Shown piece by piece: positions 41,823 to 51,026 of a stretch of 64,000 bases of DNA. The stretch is from the IMG/VR virus record IMGVR_UViG_3300023174_000057, positions 62,001 to 126,000 of that record; one strand, 5' to 3'. Each line of letters opens with the position of its first letter. Position 1 is the stretch's first letter. The DNA comes from a virus. The notes beneath the pieces were generated by a model. The model saw only the letters and a list, made by a program, of their open reading frames with translations, ran no database searches and was not told the DNA's origin. Made by a program: the position numbers and the translations under genes.

Positions 41823-42548
41823 ATGTCCTCCCCTCGCAAAGCCTCCAGCCAAGTGTCGTGGTCGCTCCTCACCGAAGGGGTGACGCAAGCCCGCATCGAG
41901 GCGCACCGGGTCCGCCTGTTGGTGGACCGTGCGATGACCCTCGTGGAGACTTCTGTTGCCAAGGATCACCTCTGGCAGGTGGGAGGGGACATCATCCAAG
42001 GGCTCCCGCAGCGCCTCTCCGAGCTTGAGCGCGCCCTCGACCGCACGAACTACGCCCTCGTCGTGATGGGCGAGGAGTTCTTGCGGGGGCGCATCGGCAT
42101 CGACGACCGCACCGAGGTGGACGAGGCCATCAAGACGCACCCCTACGCGGGCGTTCGTGAGAAGCAGGACTCCGTCGCGGCCCGTGTCGCCACCCGCTAC
42201 CTCCGGGCGCAGTTCGGTGCCGGGGCGGCTCCGAGCGCCGAGCACTGGTTCTTCGACAACCCCGAGAAGCGTGAGACTCGCGAGTTCGCGGAGACCGGGG
42301 CGCTCTCCAACCTCCCCCCCACGGCTGCGAAGGCCGTGAAGGAGTTCGCGGCTCCCGACCGTTCGGTGAGCGAGGCCAAGCAGGAGGCCAAGATCGCCCC
42401 GCCGCCGCCCCTCAAGATCGAGAAGAAGCCGGGGGGGAAACAGTTCAGCACCCTCAACCGTTTCCTCGTCGAGACCGAGCAGCCCAAGGCGGGCAAGAAG
42501 GTCCCGCAGGGGCGTGAGGACATCCCCAAGGCCAAGAAGGTGCTCTGA
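41823..42548 (+). CDS. Hypothetical protein with ARVATRYL motif (241 aa)
   Basis: A helical N-terminal half, then AARVATRYLRAQFG (about residue 120) and a Pro/Lys-rich tail. This is another bearer of the recurring heptad, here in the middle. The stop overlaps the next ATG (TGATG). Unknown function. Confidence 0.55.
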   Translation: MSSPRKASSQVSWSLLTEGVTQARIEAHRVRLLVDRAMTLVETSVAKDHLWQVGGDIIQGLPQRLSELERALDRTNYALVVMGEEFLRGRIGIDDRTEVDEAIKTHPYAGVREKQDSVAARVATRYLRAQFGAGAAPSAEHWFFDNPEKRETREFAETGALSNLPPTAAKAVKEFAAPDRSVSEAKQEAKIAPPPPLKIEKKPGGKQFSTLNRFLVETEQPKAGKKVPQGREDIPKAKKVL

Positions 42549-43117
42549 TGCCCTCCTCGTCTGGCGAGCCCGATGACCTGTACGTCATCAAAGCTGGGGA
42601 CAAGCTCACGGCCACGGCGGGACCGCTCATGCGTGCGTCCGGGTGGCGCGCGGGGCAGTGGGTCCGTTACGTCGAGCCCCAAGTCCCGCCCGTGTCCGAG
42701 TACACCGTCGAGAAGTCGGACGGGGTGATGGCGGCTGGGATTCTCATGTACGGGTCGGAAAACTACTCCAACCCCCGCGTCTCGACCTACCGCAACTACA
42801 CCAGCTACCAGAACGCCTCGTCGTTCATGGCGGTGAGCGCGGGCTCCAGCGTGGTGACGATCCTCGTGAACGGTGGGCGTTACCTCACGCTCATGTACGA
42901 GACGATCTCTCTCGACGCCTTCGGTGTGAGGGCTGGGCCTCCAGCGGTGTACACGATCAACGAGTTCCTCAAGGTCAGCGAGAACGGGCTCCTGTGCAAC
43001 GACCCCGACGCGCTGCTACTCATTGCCACAGGGGGAACCGACGTGATCACGGCGGGCGTGTGCTCGCGCATCCCAACCCCCAACAACGCCCAACTGGGTC
43101 TGGACCTCAAGTTCTGA
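42548..43117 (+). CDS. Structural-block beta-rich protein (189 aa)
   Basis: A beta protein with Tyr/Ser/Gly-rich strands (SEYTVEKSDG, RVSTYRNYTSYQNASS) and no charge clusters, typical of virion surface proteins. No family is recognised. It sits between tag-bearing and SWIM proteins with overlapping starts. Confidence 0.5.
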   Translation: MPSSSGEPDDLYVIKAGDKLTATAGPLMRASGWRAGQWVRYVEPQVPPVSEYTVEKSDGVMAAGILMYGSENYSNPRVSTYRNYTSYQNASSFMAVSAGSSVVTILVNGGRYLTLMYETISLDAFGVRAGPPAVYTINEFLKVSENGLLCNDPDALLLIATGGTDVITAGVCSRIPTPNNAQLGLDLKF

Positions 43118-44670
43118 TGGCACGCACCCCGGACACCACAGAGCTCGTTGACCGAATCCTCGCCCGTGCGCGGATCGCGGACTACCGCGCTCCCGTGAAC
43201 GAGTTGTCGGGTGTTCGCACCTACCCGAGCGAGAAGCCCAGCAAGGGGATCGAGACGCCCAGCGGGGACTCGATCCATCACTCTCCCGGTGAGTCCCCAA
43301 GGGCCGACCGCGACCGTGCGGCCCCGATGCGCCCCGGCCAGAAGGACGAGCTCCTCCAGAAGACCCCCGCCAACGTGGTCTTCAACACCCCCGGCCCGTC
43401 GAGCCAGAACGACGGGCAGAAGATCCACGTCCGCACCCCCGGCGAGCGCGGTGAGGACTACGGCCACCCCTTCAAGCTGAACGTCACCCCTCGACGGACG
43501 GCATCTGGGATCTACCCCTCCTACAGCGAGAAGCAGCGCGATCAGAGGGGCAAGGCCAAGGTCTACTACAAGCGGTACTACAAGCGCAACCGTGGGAAAA
43601 TCAAGGCTCGCGCCAAGCGCAACTACCTCCACAAGAAGAACAGCCCGAGCTTCAAGCGGAACAAGAAGTACCGCAACAGCAAGCAGTACGGCTGGCGGTT
43701 CAATCGCATCCCGTCCCGTGGGTACCGAGACCCTGCTGACCGCTCGCGGGACTACCGGGAGGTCAAGCGGGCTACGGTGGCCATCCCGTTCTACCACCCA
43801 AACTACGGGGAGGGCTTGGTCCTCGACGTGAGGGACCAAGACGTTCTCATTGAGCAGACGGACTCGATGGGCGGGGTGTATCTTGGAATCGGCACGGTGC
43901 CGTTCTTCACGTTCCTGCGCGGCGTTGAGTTCGACGACGAGGCGTCCATTGATGCCTTCTTCGACCTCGCAGACGCGGACTTCGACCGTGACGGCGGGGA
44001 CGACGGTGAGTCTCAGCGCCTCGCGACGTTCTACCGGGAGACGTTCCGGCCCGGGGACAACCTCGACCCGGGGCAGGGCGCTCAGAACTTGGGCGAGCCG
44101 TCTCCCGTGAACCCCTCCCTCCCGTACTACGACACGGATCACAACAGCCGCAAACCGGGCGAGGTGATGAACAACATCGGCCCGACCGACAACAACCCGG
44201 GCTCTGCCAAGGTGATCCCAGAGGGCCACGACTTTGAGAACCGCAAGGCCAGCGCCGTGCGTGTCGCCGCGAAGATGGCCGAGATCCTCCAAGGGATGGA
44301 CCCGGGTATTCGGTCACGCGCGCGAGGTGTCACACCCAAGATCAAGCGCAGTGATCCGGGCAACGTAGTCTACTCGTTCACGGTGCCGGGGAGCAAGGGG
44401 GAGTCCTACACCGTGAAGGTGAAGGGCGTCCCTTCGGGCAACGTGCGGACAATCAGCAAGATGGACTTGCGCCTGTCCTGCACCTGTAATTTCTGGCAGT
44501 GGCAGGGACCGGAGCACTGGGCCAAGGCGGGCGACTACCTGTTTGGCAAGCCCCTTGGAACGGCTTCGCGCCCCACGGAGAAAGACCCGGACGGTCGCAA
44601 CCGCCTGTGCAAGCACGCCGTGGCGGTGCTGGACCTGATCGGTCGCTGGCCCGCAGCGGGGAAGCGGTAA
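43117..44670 (+). CDS. SWIM zinc-finger protein with basic core (517 aa)
   Basis: Residues 125-205 are extremely basic (YYKRYYKRNRGKIKARAKRN), as in nucleic-acid-packing proteins. The C-terminus has LSCTCNFWQW...RLCKHAVAVL, a SWIM zinc finger (CxC...CxH). The middle is acidic. It may bind packaged DNA or host nucleic acids. The ATG at 43117 overlaps the previous stop (TGATGG). Confidence 0.6.
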   Translation: MARTPDTTELVDRILARARIADYRAPVNELSGVRTYPSEKPSKGIETPSGDSIHHSPGESPRADRDRAAPMRPGQKDELLQKTPANVVFNTPGPSSQNDGQKIHVRTPGERGEDYGHPFKLNVTPRRTASGIYPSYSEKQRDQRGKAKVYYKRYYKRNRGKIKARAKRNYLHKKNSPSFKRNKKYRNSKQYGWRFNRIPSRGYRDPADRSRDYREVKRATVAIPFYHPNYGEGLVLDVRDQDVLIEQTDSMGGVYLGIGTVPFFTFLRGVEFDDEASIDAFFDLADADFDRDGGDDGESQRLATFYRETFRPGDNLDPGQGAQNLGEPSPVNPSLPYYDTDHNSRKPGEVMNNIGPTDNNPGSAKVIPEGHDFENRKASAVRVAAKMAEILQGMDPGIRSRARGVTPKIKRSDPGNVVYSFTVPGSKGESYTVKVKGVPSGNVRTISKMDLRLSCTCNFWQWQGPEHWAKAGDYLFGKPLGTASRPTEKDPDGRNRLCKHAVAVLDLIGRWPAAGKR

Positions 44671-44679
44671 GGTCGCACC

Positions 44680-45060
44680 ATGCCAACGTACACCTACGTC
44701 TGCACGTCCTGCGAGAGCCCCTTTGAGCGGTTTCTCTCCATTACCCGATGCGACGAAGCACAGTCCTGTGAGTCGTGCGGCGCACCGGGGCGGAAGACCA
44801 TCTCGATGCCCAACTTCATCTTGAAGGGGGATGGCTGGACGGGCAAGAACATCAAGGTCGCGGGTCAGATGGCCGCGAAGAACCGTATCCTCGACAAGAA
44901 GCAGGAAGAGCGCAAGCGGGACGCTCCCGGTGTGCGCCTCGCGCCCAACGTGGACGGAGAGCGGGTGGACAACTGGGCCGACGCCCAGAAGCTCGCGGCG
45001 TCGAAGGGCAAGAACACCGAGAGCTACGACGCCAAGGTGCGTGAGGAGAAGGCCAAGTGA
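44680..45060 (+). CDS. FmdB-type zinc-ribbon protein (126 aa)
   Basis: The start MPTYTYVCTSCESPFERF and CESCG give the CxxC...CxxC zinc ribbon of the FmdB/CxxC_CxxC_SSSS group. The C-terminal half is helical and charged. FmdB-like ribbons are found in phages without known role. ATGC follows AAGGTCGCACC, a weak ribosome-binding site. Confidence 0.75.
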   Translation: MPTYTYVCTSCESPFERFLSITRCDEAQSCESCGAPGRKTISMPNFILKGDGWTGKNIKVAGQMAAKNRILDKKQEERKRDAPGVRLAPNVDGERVDNWADAQKLAASKGKNTESYDAKVREEKAK

Positions 45061-45806
45061 CCCGTCAGCGAGAAATCCCTTCGGTCCTGTACCGACAGCC
45101 CAACTACATCAACATGACCTACCCGATCCTCCCCGGGGTGCCCAAGATCCGGGTGTCTGGGGCGGCGCGTCTGAACGACGCCTACGGGAACGTCGCTGGC
45201 GTCGGCGGTGGCGGTGCCCTCCCCATGTTCGAGGTTCTCTCGGGAGCCACCTTCGCTTCGCCCAGCGTGCGCGCCAAGAAGGTCCCGTTTGAGGACACGA
45301 ACCGGGGCGTGACCCGGATGATCTTCGACCCGGATGACTTCGCCACCCCGGCACAACCACCCGGCACGAGCTACCTCCCCACGGACGACCAGACGCTCTT
45401 CCTACGGGTCGAGACGTGGAACCCGGCACTGGGCGTGTGGAACCCGCCCGGTCCGATCACGATCATCCCCCCCTACGACTTCTTCACCACCAAGGAGCCC
45501 GTGTTCACCGTGACAGGGTTGGCTCCCAACATGGCCCTCGGCGCGTGGCCCGCTGGACTGCCCGACTTCATGCCCCCCTTGGTGATGAACTTCATGCTCC
45601 CGGCGTACAGCCAGACCATCTCGGTCGGCAACCTAGACGCGGGAAAGGTGCTGTTCACGGCGTTCCATCCCGGTATGCCCCCCACGGTGATCCTGCCCAG
45701 TACGGACATGGGTCTCACCGGGTCGGGCGTGCCTGAGTTCTTCGTCGGGTGCCCGGACGGGAACATCTGGTTCACGATCCGCATCGCCGTGGTCAACAGC
45801 GCCTAA
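45057..45806 (+). CDS. Structural-block protein (249 aa)
   Basis: Pro/Gly/Thr-rich, beta-prone, without enzyme motifs. GTG start in a GTGA overlap with the previous stop. Length and composition suit a virion collar, tail or decoration protein; no family is recognised. Confidence 0.5.
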   Translation: MTRQREIPSVLYRQPNYINMTYPILPGVPKIRVSGAARLNDAYGNVAGVGGGGALPMFEVLSGATFASPSVRAKKVPFEDTNRGVTRMIFDPDDFATPAQPPGTSYLPTDDQTLFLRVETWNPALGVWNPPGPITIIPPYDFFTTKEPVFTVTGLAPNMALGAWPAGLPDFMPPLVMNFMLPAYSQTISVGNLDAGKVLFTAFHPGMPPTVILPSTDMGLTGSGVPEFFVGCPDGNIWFTIRIAVVNSA

Positions 45807-45866
45807 GCCTCGGGGGCGGACCTCACCGTCATCTACGAGTGACCGTTCGCCCGCCCGTTTTCTCTT

Positions 45867-45884
45867 CTATCCCGTCACCGTAGG
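45867..45884 (+). promoter_or_regulatory. Class II-like motif CTATC...GTAGG
   Basis: CTATCCCGTCACCGTAGG lies in the 155-base gap between 45806 and 45962, followed by another TAGGG. The gap shows no gene; AACAGGAG serves the next start. Confidence 0.4.
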
Positions 45885-45961
45885 TAGGGCGGATTTCGTT
45901 CCCCCGCATGGATTGATCCCCGCCATGACAGGCGGAAACGAAACGAAACAGGAGACTCCCA

Positions 45962-46642
45962 ATGCCGTTCATCTGCCTCGCCCGTACCGACATCCCCGAC
46001 AGCACCCTTCAGGTCACGGACCTCTGGCCCAACAAGAGCCAGACCAACCCCGTGATCGACCCCCCGGCGGTCGGCCCGCTGTACATCAACGCGGTGACGA
46101 CCGCGACCGTGACCCTTAGCGGCGCGTTCGCCTTCACCAAGGCCATCGCGGGTCTCGCCGCTTACCTCGTCGCCAACGTGCAAGCGTTGGGCGCGGGCGG
46201 CGCGGCCCTCACCCCGACGCAAGCCAACGCGGCGGCGGCGGCGATCATCACCCGGATGCGCTCGGGTCTCCCCCTTGCTCTCGCGAACATCAACACCGTC
46301 CTCGTGGCGGCGGCGGGCGCGCTCACGGAGCTCACCGATGCGGGCGGCTCCGCCTCGACGGGTGTCGTGTCGGATGTCCTTCGCATCCTCGCGGGCATCG
46401 CCTACACCGTCCCGGCGGGCACCGACGTTGAGACGGCGGGCGTGTTCGCTCCGCAAGCGGGTGCGGCGGCGTGGAACGCGGCGAACTTCGCGGACCACAA
46501 GGACATCCTTCCGACGGACTCGTCGTTCTACCAGAGCCTCGCCTACGGCAAGATCGCTGGCTTCAAGGCCGCGACCTTCTCGTACGTCGGCGTGACGGGT
46601 GCGGCGATCACCGTGTATGACGACGCGGGCGGCGCGTACTAA
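45962..46642 (+). CDS. Structural protein, Ala/Thr-rich (226 aa)
   Basis: A helical and beta-mixed protein with high Ala content (AFTKAIAGLAAYLVANVQAL) and strongly biased codons, signs of high expression. AACAGGAG lies before the ATG. It may be a major tail or decoration subunit; no family is recognised. Confidence 0.5.
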   Translation: MPFICLARTDIPDSTLQVTDLWPNKSQTNPVIDPPAVGPLYINAVTTATVTLSGAFAFTKAIAGLAAYLVANVQALGAGGAALTPTQANAAAAAIITRMRSGLPLALANINTVLVAAAGALTELTDAGGSASTGVVSDVLRILAGIAYTVPAGTDVETAGVFAPQAGAAAWNAANFADHKDILPTDSSFYQSLAYGKIAGFKAATFSYVGVTGAAITVYDDAGGAY

Positions 46643-46654
46643 GGAAACAAGACC

Positions 46655-47134
46655 ATGACCGTCTACGCAGCCATCGGGGCTACAACCGCTTCCGCGCTCG
46701 GTTCCGCCGGGGCCTCCCCCGTAGCGGGACCCCGCGAGCTCCTTCACTTCGGACAGCCCAACATCGCGTTTGGTGACAACGCCACCCCCGCGCTCTCCAC
46801 CCCGGTGCAGATCCCGTTCTGCGGCGTCGCCGCCGTGACGGTGGGCGTCGCGGCGCTCCGTCCGGGTTCGCTGGTGGGCCTCTCGGTCAACCTCTCGGGT
46901 GCCGCTGCGGGTAGCAGCGCCATCTTCGGCGTGTACAAGAACGGCGTGATCTTCAACGCCGCCACCATCGTGACCCTCATCGCCACGGACACCAAGGAGC
47001 ACATCGCCTTCGAGGCGGGCTCCTACCCATTCGTGGCGGGTGACGTGATCGACGTTCGCGTCCGCACGGGCTCGGGCTGGTCGGCCACCACGGTGGACGC
47101 CGCCGTCCTCGTCGAGATCCAGACCTCCACCTGA
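46655..47134 (+). CDS. Structural protein, head-decoration-like (159 aa)
   Basis: A Gly/Ala/Val-rich beta protein (VTVGVAALRPGSLVGLSVNL, FGVYKNGVIFN), similar in style to phage head fibres or decoration domains and to the end of the protein at 48467. AAGGAAACAAG precedes the start. Function is inferred from composition and place. Confidence 0.5.
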   Translation: MTVYAAIGATTASALGSAGASPVAGPRELLHFGQPNIAFGDNATPALSTPVQIPFCGVAAVTVGVAALRPGSLVGLSVNLSGAAAGSSAIFGVYKNGVIFNAATIVTLIATDTKEHIAFEAGSYPFVAGDVIDVRVRTGSGWSATTVDAAVLVEIQTST

Positions 47135-47156
47135 GATCCCCCGCCCCGCGCCATCA

Positions 47157-47184
47157 CGGTAGGAAGGCTTTTACCCGCCTACCG
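47157..47184 (+). promoter_or_regulatory. Class II hairpin CGGTAGG...CCTACCG
   Basis: A 7-bp inverted repeat with an inner GG/CC pair sits two bases before the ATG at 47187. Same CGGTAGG core as at 5925, 20573 and 26837. Confidence 0.55.
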
Positions 47185-47186
47185 CG

Positions 47187-47543
47187 ATGTCCACCGATGC
47201 CTACATCGGGAGCCCTTTCGTGTTCCAAGTTGGGTACTTGGACGACGCGGGTCAACCCATCACCGTTACGGGCGTGAACCTCACCCTGTTCGTGTTCGAC
47301 GCGAACACAGGCGTTCGCACCACTCTGGTTTCGGCGGCACCTATGGCTCCTATCGTGCCGCCGATGCCCAGCCGCTACTACTACGCCTATACGATCCCGC
47401 CTACGTTGGAAGACGGCACCCCGCTCTACGCGGAGTACCGAGCTACGAGCGTTCTCACGGGATTCGACGTGGTGGTTTCAGATACGCTGAACCTACACGC
47501 GAAGCCATCAGACCTCGGCCTACGCTCCCGGTTCGTGAGGTGA
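47187..47543 (+). CDS. Ig-like structural protein (118 aa)
   Basis: A beta protein with the pattern FVFQVGYLDDAGQPI, TLFVFDANTG, YYYAYTIPPTLEDG, like the N-terminal half of the product at 52244. This resembles adaptor or tail-tip domains of phages. The stop overlaps the next GTG. Confidence 0.5.
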   Translation: MSTDAYIGSPFVFQVGYLDDAGQPITVTGVNLTLFVFDANTGVRTTLVSAAPMAPIVPPMPSRYYYAYTIPPTLEDGTPLYAEYRATSVLTGFDVVVSDTLNLHAKPSDLGLRSRFVR

Positions 47544-47779
47544 ACCCCGTGATCTGGCTCAAAGACTTTCGTATGGCAGGGTTTCTCATTTCTCGCGGGT
47601 TCCCCATGTCCGACATGAGGCTGGACGCGCGTGGGGACGTTGAGATTTCCTTCAACGACGAGGACCGCAAGGTTTCCGACTCCCTTCGCGAGTATCCGCA
47701 ATCCGTGGAGTTCAAGTACGATACGTCTTGCAAGGTCGTCCACGACCTCATTCGTCTCAAACTCAGGAATGGGCGATGA
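47540..47779 (+). CDS. Hypothetical small protein (79 aa)
   Basis: GTG start overlapping the previous stop. Charged, mixed alpha/beta. No family. ATGA overlap with the next gene. Confidence 0.5.
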   Translation: MNPVIWLKDFRMAGFLISRGFPMSDMRLDARGDVEISFNDEDRKVSDSLREYPQSVEFKYDTSCKVVHDLIRLKLRNGR

Positions 47780-48294
47780 ACCGCAAACAGCGCCGCGCGG
47801 CGGAAAAGTCCGCTCGCCGGTATCCATTCAAAACGCAACGCACAGGGGAAAGAAAAGTCATGTCTCTCGCTCGCATCGAAGCCGACATCCTCGCCGCTCA
47901 AGAAGAGGGCAAAGCCGCCATCGCCAAGTACAACGACTACGCGAAGTCGGTGACCGAAGAAGTACACAACCTGCTTCGCCAAGCGGGCCTGTTCGATGCG
48001 ATCAATGCCCTTGAGATGGATCGACTGGAAGTCCGCAAAGAACTTCAAGCCAAGATCGAAGGGGTCAACGCGAAGATCTCAGAGCTTCAGAAGGTACGTT
48101 CTTACCTCGCGGCCCCCGCTCCCGAAGCCCCCGCCCGCGAGGAAGTCTCCGAGGAAGCCCACGAGGACGCCCCGGAAGTCACCCTCGTCGAAGAGCCCGC
48201 CGCCGAGAAGAAGACCCGCAAGAAGAAGACGGCACCCGCTCCCGAGGCACCCGCCCCTGTCGTCGCCCGAAAGCTCGAACGCCCCCAGTTCTGA
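47776..48294 (+). CDS. Coiled-coil protein with Pro/Glu/Lys tail (172 aa)
   Basis: A basic head (RKQRRAAEKSARRYPFK), a coiled coil (LARIEADILAAQEEGKAAIA and on), then a tail of PAPEAP and KKTRKKKT. A second ATG at 47860 preceded by GGGGAAAG is a good alternative start. No named family. Confidence 0.5.
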   Translation: MNRKQRRAAEKSARRYPFKTQRTGERKVMSLARIEADILAAQEEGKAAIAKYNDYAKSVTEEVHNLLRQAGLFDAINALEMDRLEVRKELQAKIEGVNAKISELQKVRSYLAAPAPEAPAREEVSEEAHEDAPEVTLVEEPAAEKKTRKKKTAPAPEAPAPVVARKLERPQF

Positions 48295-48369
48295 TTCTTT
48301 CGGTTCCGCGCCTATACGAGCCCCCCTAGTGTAGATCCGACCCCCCGCGCCTCTTCTCCTATCAGGCCG

Positions 48370-48463
48370 GGACCATCCTATCAGTATCCCCCATCGCCCG
48401 AATGCTTCGGGTGGGGCTGGTAACTGATCCGACTACGACCCCTTCGCGGGTCTAGGATGGTCC
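48370..48463 (+). promoter_or_regulatory. Structured leader with long-range inverted repeat
   Basis: GGACCATCCTA (48370-48380) and TAGGATGGTCC (48453-48463) are exact inverse complements. Between them lie two further hairpins (CCCGAA-TGC-TTCGGG and GACCC-CTTCGC-GGGTC). The right arm ends three bases before the ATG at 48467 and contains TAGGAT at the usual spacing. It may be a regulatory RNA fold or a promoter with operator. Confidence 0.55.
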
Positions 48464-48466
48464 ATC

Positions 48467-50926
48467 ATGGCCTCGATTCAGTACAACAAGATCCTCGCAG
48501 TTCCCTCTTCGGGCCTCAAGAACCCGGCGGCTCCCAAGGCCGTTGACAGCCTCGCCCTGTCTCTCGCTGAGACGAGCATTCAGCTCGGCGCGAGCGGCTT
48601 CTTCAAGCTGCTCGACAGCGCGGGCGACAGCCTCCTCAACGCCCAGAACTCGGCCATCTCGTTCGCCCCGGACGCGAGCTTCTCGCAGGACCTCACGGTC
48701 AGCGGCGACACCATCCTCGCGGCCCTCTCGGCCACGAACGCCTCGTTCTCGGGCACGCTCGGCGTGACCGGGGCGTCCACCCTCGGCGTGCTCCACGCGG
48801 GCGCGACGGACGTGGACAGCCTCTCGGTGGACGTGGACGCCTCGGTGGGCGGCGAGCTCACGGTCAGCGGCGACTCGAACCTCGCGGACCTGTACGCGGC
48901 GGCGGCTTCGTTCTCGGGTGACGTGTCCGTCTCGGGCAACCTGACGGTCAACGGCAAGGTCACCACGATCAACTCGGACCAGATCATGGTCCACGATCCG
49001 ATCATGGTGCTGGCCGACGGCAACACGGCGGACACCTTCGACATCGGTTTCGTGGGCAAGCGCAAGAACGGCGCGGCCTTCGAGAACGTGTCGTTCTTCT
49101 ACGACCAGTCGGCGGGCGAGTTCGCCGTCGCCAACGTCGGCACGACCTACGGTCAGGACGGCAGCAACAACTACCAGTCCCTCACCGTGGCGTCCTACAT
49201 GGACCTCCACATCGCGGACCTCGCTGCGGCCAGCGCGGACTTCTCTGCGAACGTGGCGATCTCGGGCACCCTCTCGGCGGGCAACACCACCGTTGCCGAC
49301 CTGACGGCTGAGGACGGCACGTTCTCGGGCGACATCGCAGCGGTCAACGCGACCCTCTCGGGCAACATCTCCGCGGTGGACGGCACGTTCTCGGGCGACA
49401 TCTCGGCGGACGACATCTCGGCGGCGACGGCGACCCTCTCGGGTGCCCTCTCGGCGGCTTCGGCCTCGATCTCTGGCGCGGCCACCATCGGCTCTACGCT
49501 CGACGTGACGGGTGCCCTCTCGGCGGCTTCGGCCAGCATCACGGGCGCGATGTCTTCGGGCTCCGTCTCGACGGGGAACATCAGCGCCACGGGCTCGGCC
49601 ACCGTTGCCGGTGCGCTCTCGGCGGGCGCGACGGACGTGGACAGCCTCGCCGTGGACGGCAACGCCTCGGTGGGTGGGAACATCACCGCCGTCGATGCGA
49701 CCCTCTCGGGTGACCTCGCCGCCGTGGACGCGGCCCTCTCGGGCGACCTCTCGGCGGTTGACGCCACCCTCTCGGGTGACCTCGCCGCCGTGGACGGCAC
49801 GTTCTCGGGCAACCTCGCCGCTGTGGATGCGACCCTCTCGGGTGACCTCGCTGCGGTGGACGCCACCCTCTCGGGCGACCTCGCCGCCGTCGATGCGACC
49901 CTCTCGGGTGACCTCTCGGCTGTGGACGCGGCCCTCTCGGGCAACGCCACCATCGCGGGTACGCTCGGCGTGACGGGAGCCCTCTCGGGCTCTTCGGCCT
50001 CGTTCAGCGCCAACATCGCTGCGGTTGACGCCACCCTCTCGGGCGACCTCGCTGCGGTTGACGCCACCCTCTCGGGCGACCTCACGGTCGCGGGTGCGGC
50101 GGACCTCGACGCCCTCACCGCTTCGGGCGCGGTTCACTTCACGGCGACTGACGATGTCCTCTCCATCACCATCCCCGCGATGGCGGTCACCGAGAACTAC
50201 GCTCTCGAAGTCGAGGGCGGCGTCCACATGGACGGCCACCTCTACCTCGCCAAGACGGGCGGCTCGCTCAACCTGAGCAGTTCTCCCGTCACCCCCGACT
50301 TCATGGTCGATGGCAAGTCGGTCTTCGCCGCGCGTCTGCAATCGGGCTCGGCGTCGAACCCCGACTTCATGGTGAACGGTCACGCCCGGTTCAACTCGGG
50401 CTTCGCGGTGGACAGCGAGGAAGTGGCCTCGATCCGCGTCGGCAACGTGGCGGGCGACGCCATCTCGTTCTCGACGGGCACGGACGGCCACATCCACCTC
50501 GACGCTGCCAAGATCCTCCGTCTCTCGGCGGATCAGGGCATCGCGACGAACCACACCGCGAACGCCTCGGGCGCGGTGGCGGCGAACCTCGCCGTCTCGG
50601 TCAACGCCACGGGGGACTTCGTCGCCGTGCGCGCCAACGAGAAGAACGCCATCGTCCTCGGCGTGTCGCTCGCCAGCATCGCTGGTGCGTCGTCGGCCAA
50701 GGGCAAGGTTGCCGAGTTCGGCAAGGTGGAGATCGCCGTCGAAGGCGGGGCCAGCATCGCCATTGGCGACCTCCTGTACCTGTCGGCCAGCGAGGCGGGC
50801 AAGGTCACGAACGTCGTCCCGGTTGACGCGGACAGCACCGCGTACCTCATGGGCAAGGCCCTCCAAGCCCCCGTCGCGGGCAAGGTCAGCATCGCGCTGC
50901 ACCGCCAGTTCCTCTACAACAACTGA
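48467..50926 (+). CDS. Long repeat-containing tail-fibre-like protein (819 aa)
   Basis: The N-terminal third carries phage-fibre blocks (DVSVSGNLTVNGKVTTINSD, IMVHDPIMVLAD). Residues about 280-545 consist mainly of an 11-residue repeat of the type AAVDATLSGDL, predicted to build a trimeric beta-roll or helix. The C-terminal 120 residues (GDFVAVRANEKN, ASIAIGDLLYLS) form a globular tip like other virion proteins here. A strong terminator follows. It is probably a fibre or head fibre. Confidence 0.7.
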   Translation: MASIQYNKILAVPSSGLKNPAAPKAVDSLALSLAETSIQLGASGFFKLLDSAGDSLLNAQNSAISFAPDASFSQDLTVSGDTILAALSATNASFSGTLGVTGASTLGVLHAGATDVDSLSVDVDASVGGELTVSGDSNLADLYAAAASFSGDVSVSGNLTVNGKVTTINSDQIMVHDPIMVLADGNTADTFDIGFVGKRKNGAAFENVSFFYDQSAGEFAVANVGTTYGQDGSNNYQSLTVASYMDLHIADLAAASADFSANVAISGTLSAGNTTVADLTAEDGTFSGDIAAVNATLSGNISAVDGTFSGDISADDISAATATLSGALSAASASISGAATIGSTLDVTGALSAASASITGAMSSGSVSTGNISATGSATVAGALSAGATDVDSLAVDGNASVGGNITAVDATLSGDLAAVDAALSGDLSAVDATLSGDLAAVDGTFSGNLAAVDATLSGDLAAVDATLSGDLAAVDATLSGDLSAVDAALSGNATIAGTLGVTGALSGSSASFSANIAAVDATLSGDLAAVDATLSGDLTVAGAADLDALTASGAVHFTATDDVLSITIPAMAVTENYALEVEGGVHMDGHLYLAKTGGSLNLSSSPVTPDFMVDGKSVFAARLQSGSASNPDFMVNGHARFNSGFAVDSEEVASIRVGNVAGDAISFSTGTDGHIHLDAAKILRLSADQGIATNHTANASGAVAANLAVSVNATGDFVAVRANEKNAIVLGVSLASIAGASSAKGKVAEFGKVEIAVEGGASIAIGDLLYLSASEAGKVTNVVPVDADSTAYLMGKALQAPVAGKVSIALHRQFLYNN
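49684..50085 (+). repeat. 33-base coding repeats of the fibre
   Basis: At least eight consecutive 33-base units (GCC GTC GAT GCG ACC CTC TCG GGT GAC CTC GCC type) differ mostly at synonymous positions, with related units upstream to about 49320. Near-identical units invite slippage and length variation. Confidence 0.85.
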
Positions 50927-50967
50927 GTGACCCGGTAGCCCTCGCGCTACCGACACTCCCCTGCCGG

Positions 50968-51009
50968 AAAACCTCCCAGAGGCATCGCCCTCTGGGGGGT
51001 TTTCTTTTT
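50968..51009 (+). terminator. Rho-independent terminator after the fibre gene
   Basis: A 15-bp stem AAAACCTCCCAGAGG / CCTCTGGGGGGTTTT with one T-G pair and loop CATCGC, followed by CTTTTTA. Confidence 0.92.
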
Positions 51010-51026
51010 ATAGGGCGGGGTGTTCG

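Noticed and set aside
42643-43116. Longer start for the SWIM protein gene
   Set aside because: This would overlap the preceding gene completely; the ATG at 43117 in the TGATG overlap is far more likely.
48452-50956. 834-codon minus-strand open frame opposite the fibre gene
   Set aside because: An artefact of the repetitive GC-rich codons of the fibre gene; no start signal and Arg/Glu-rich low-complexity product.
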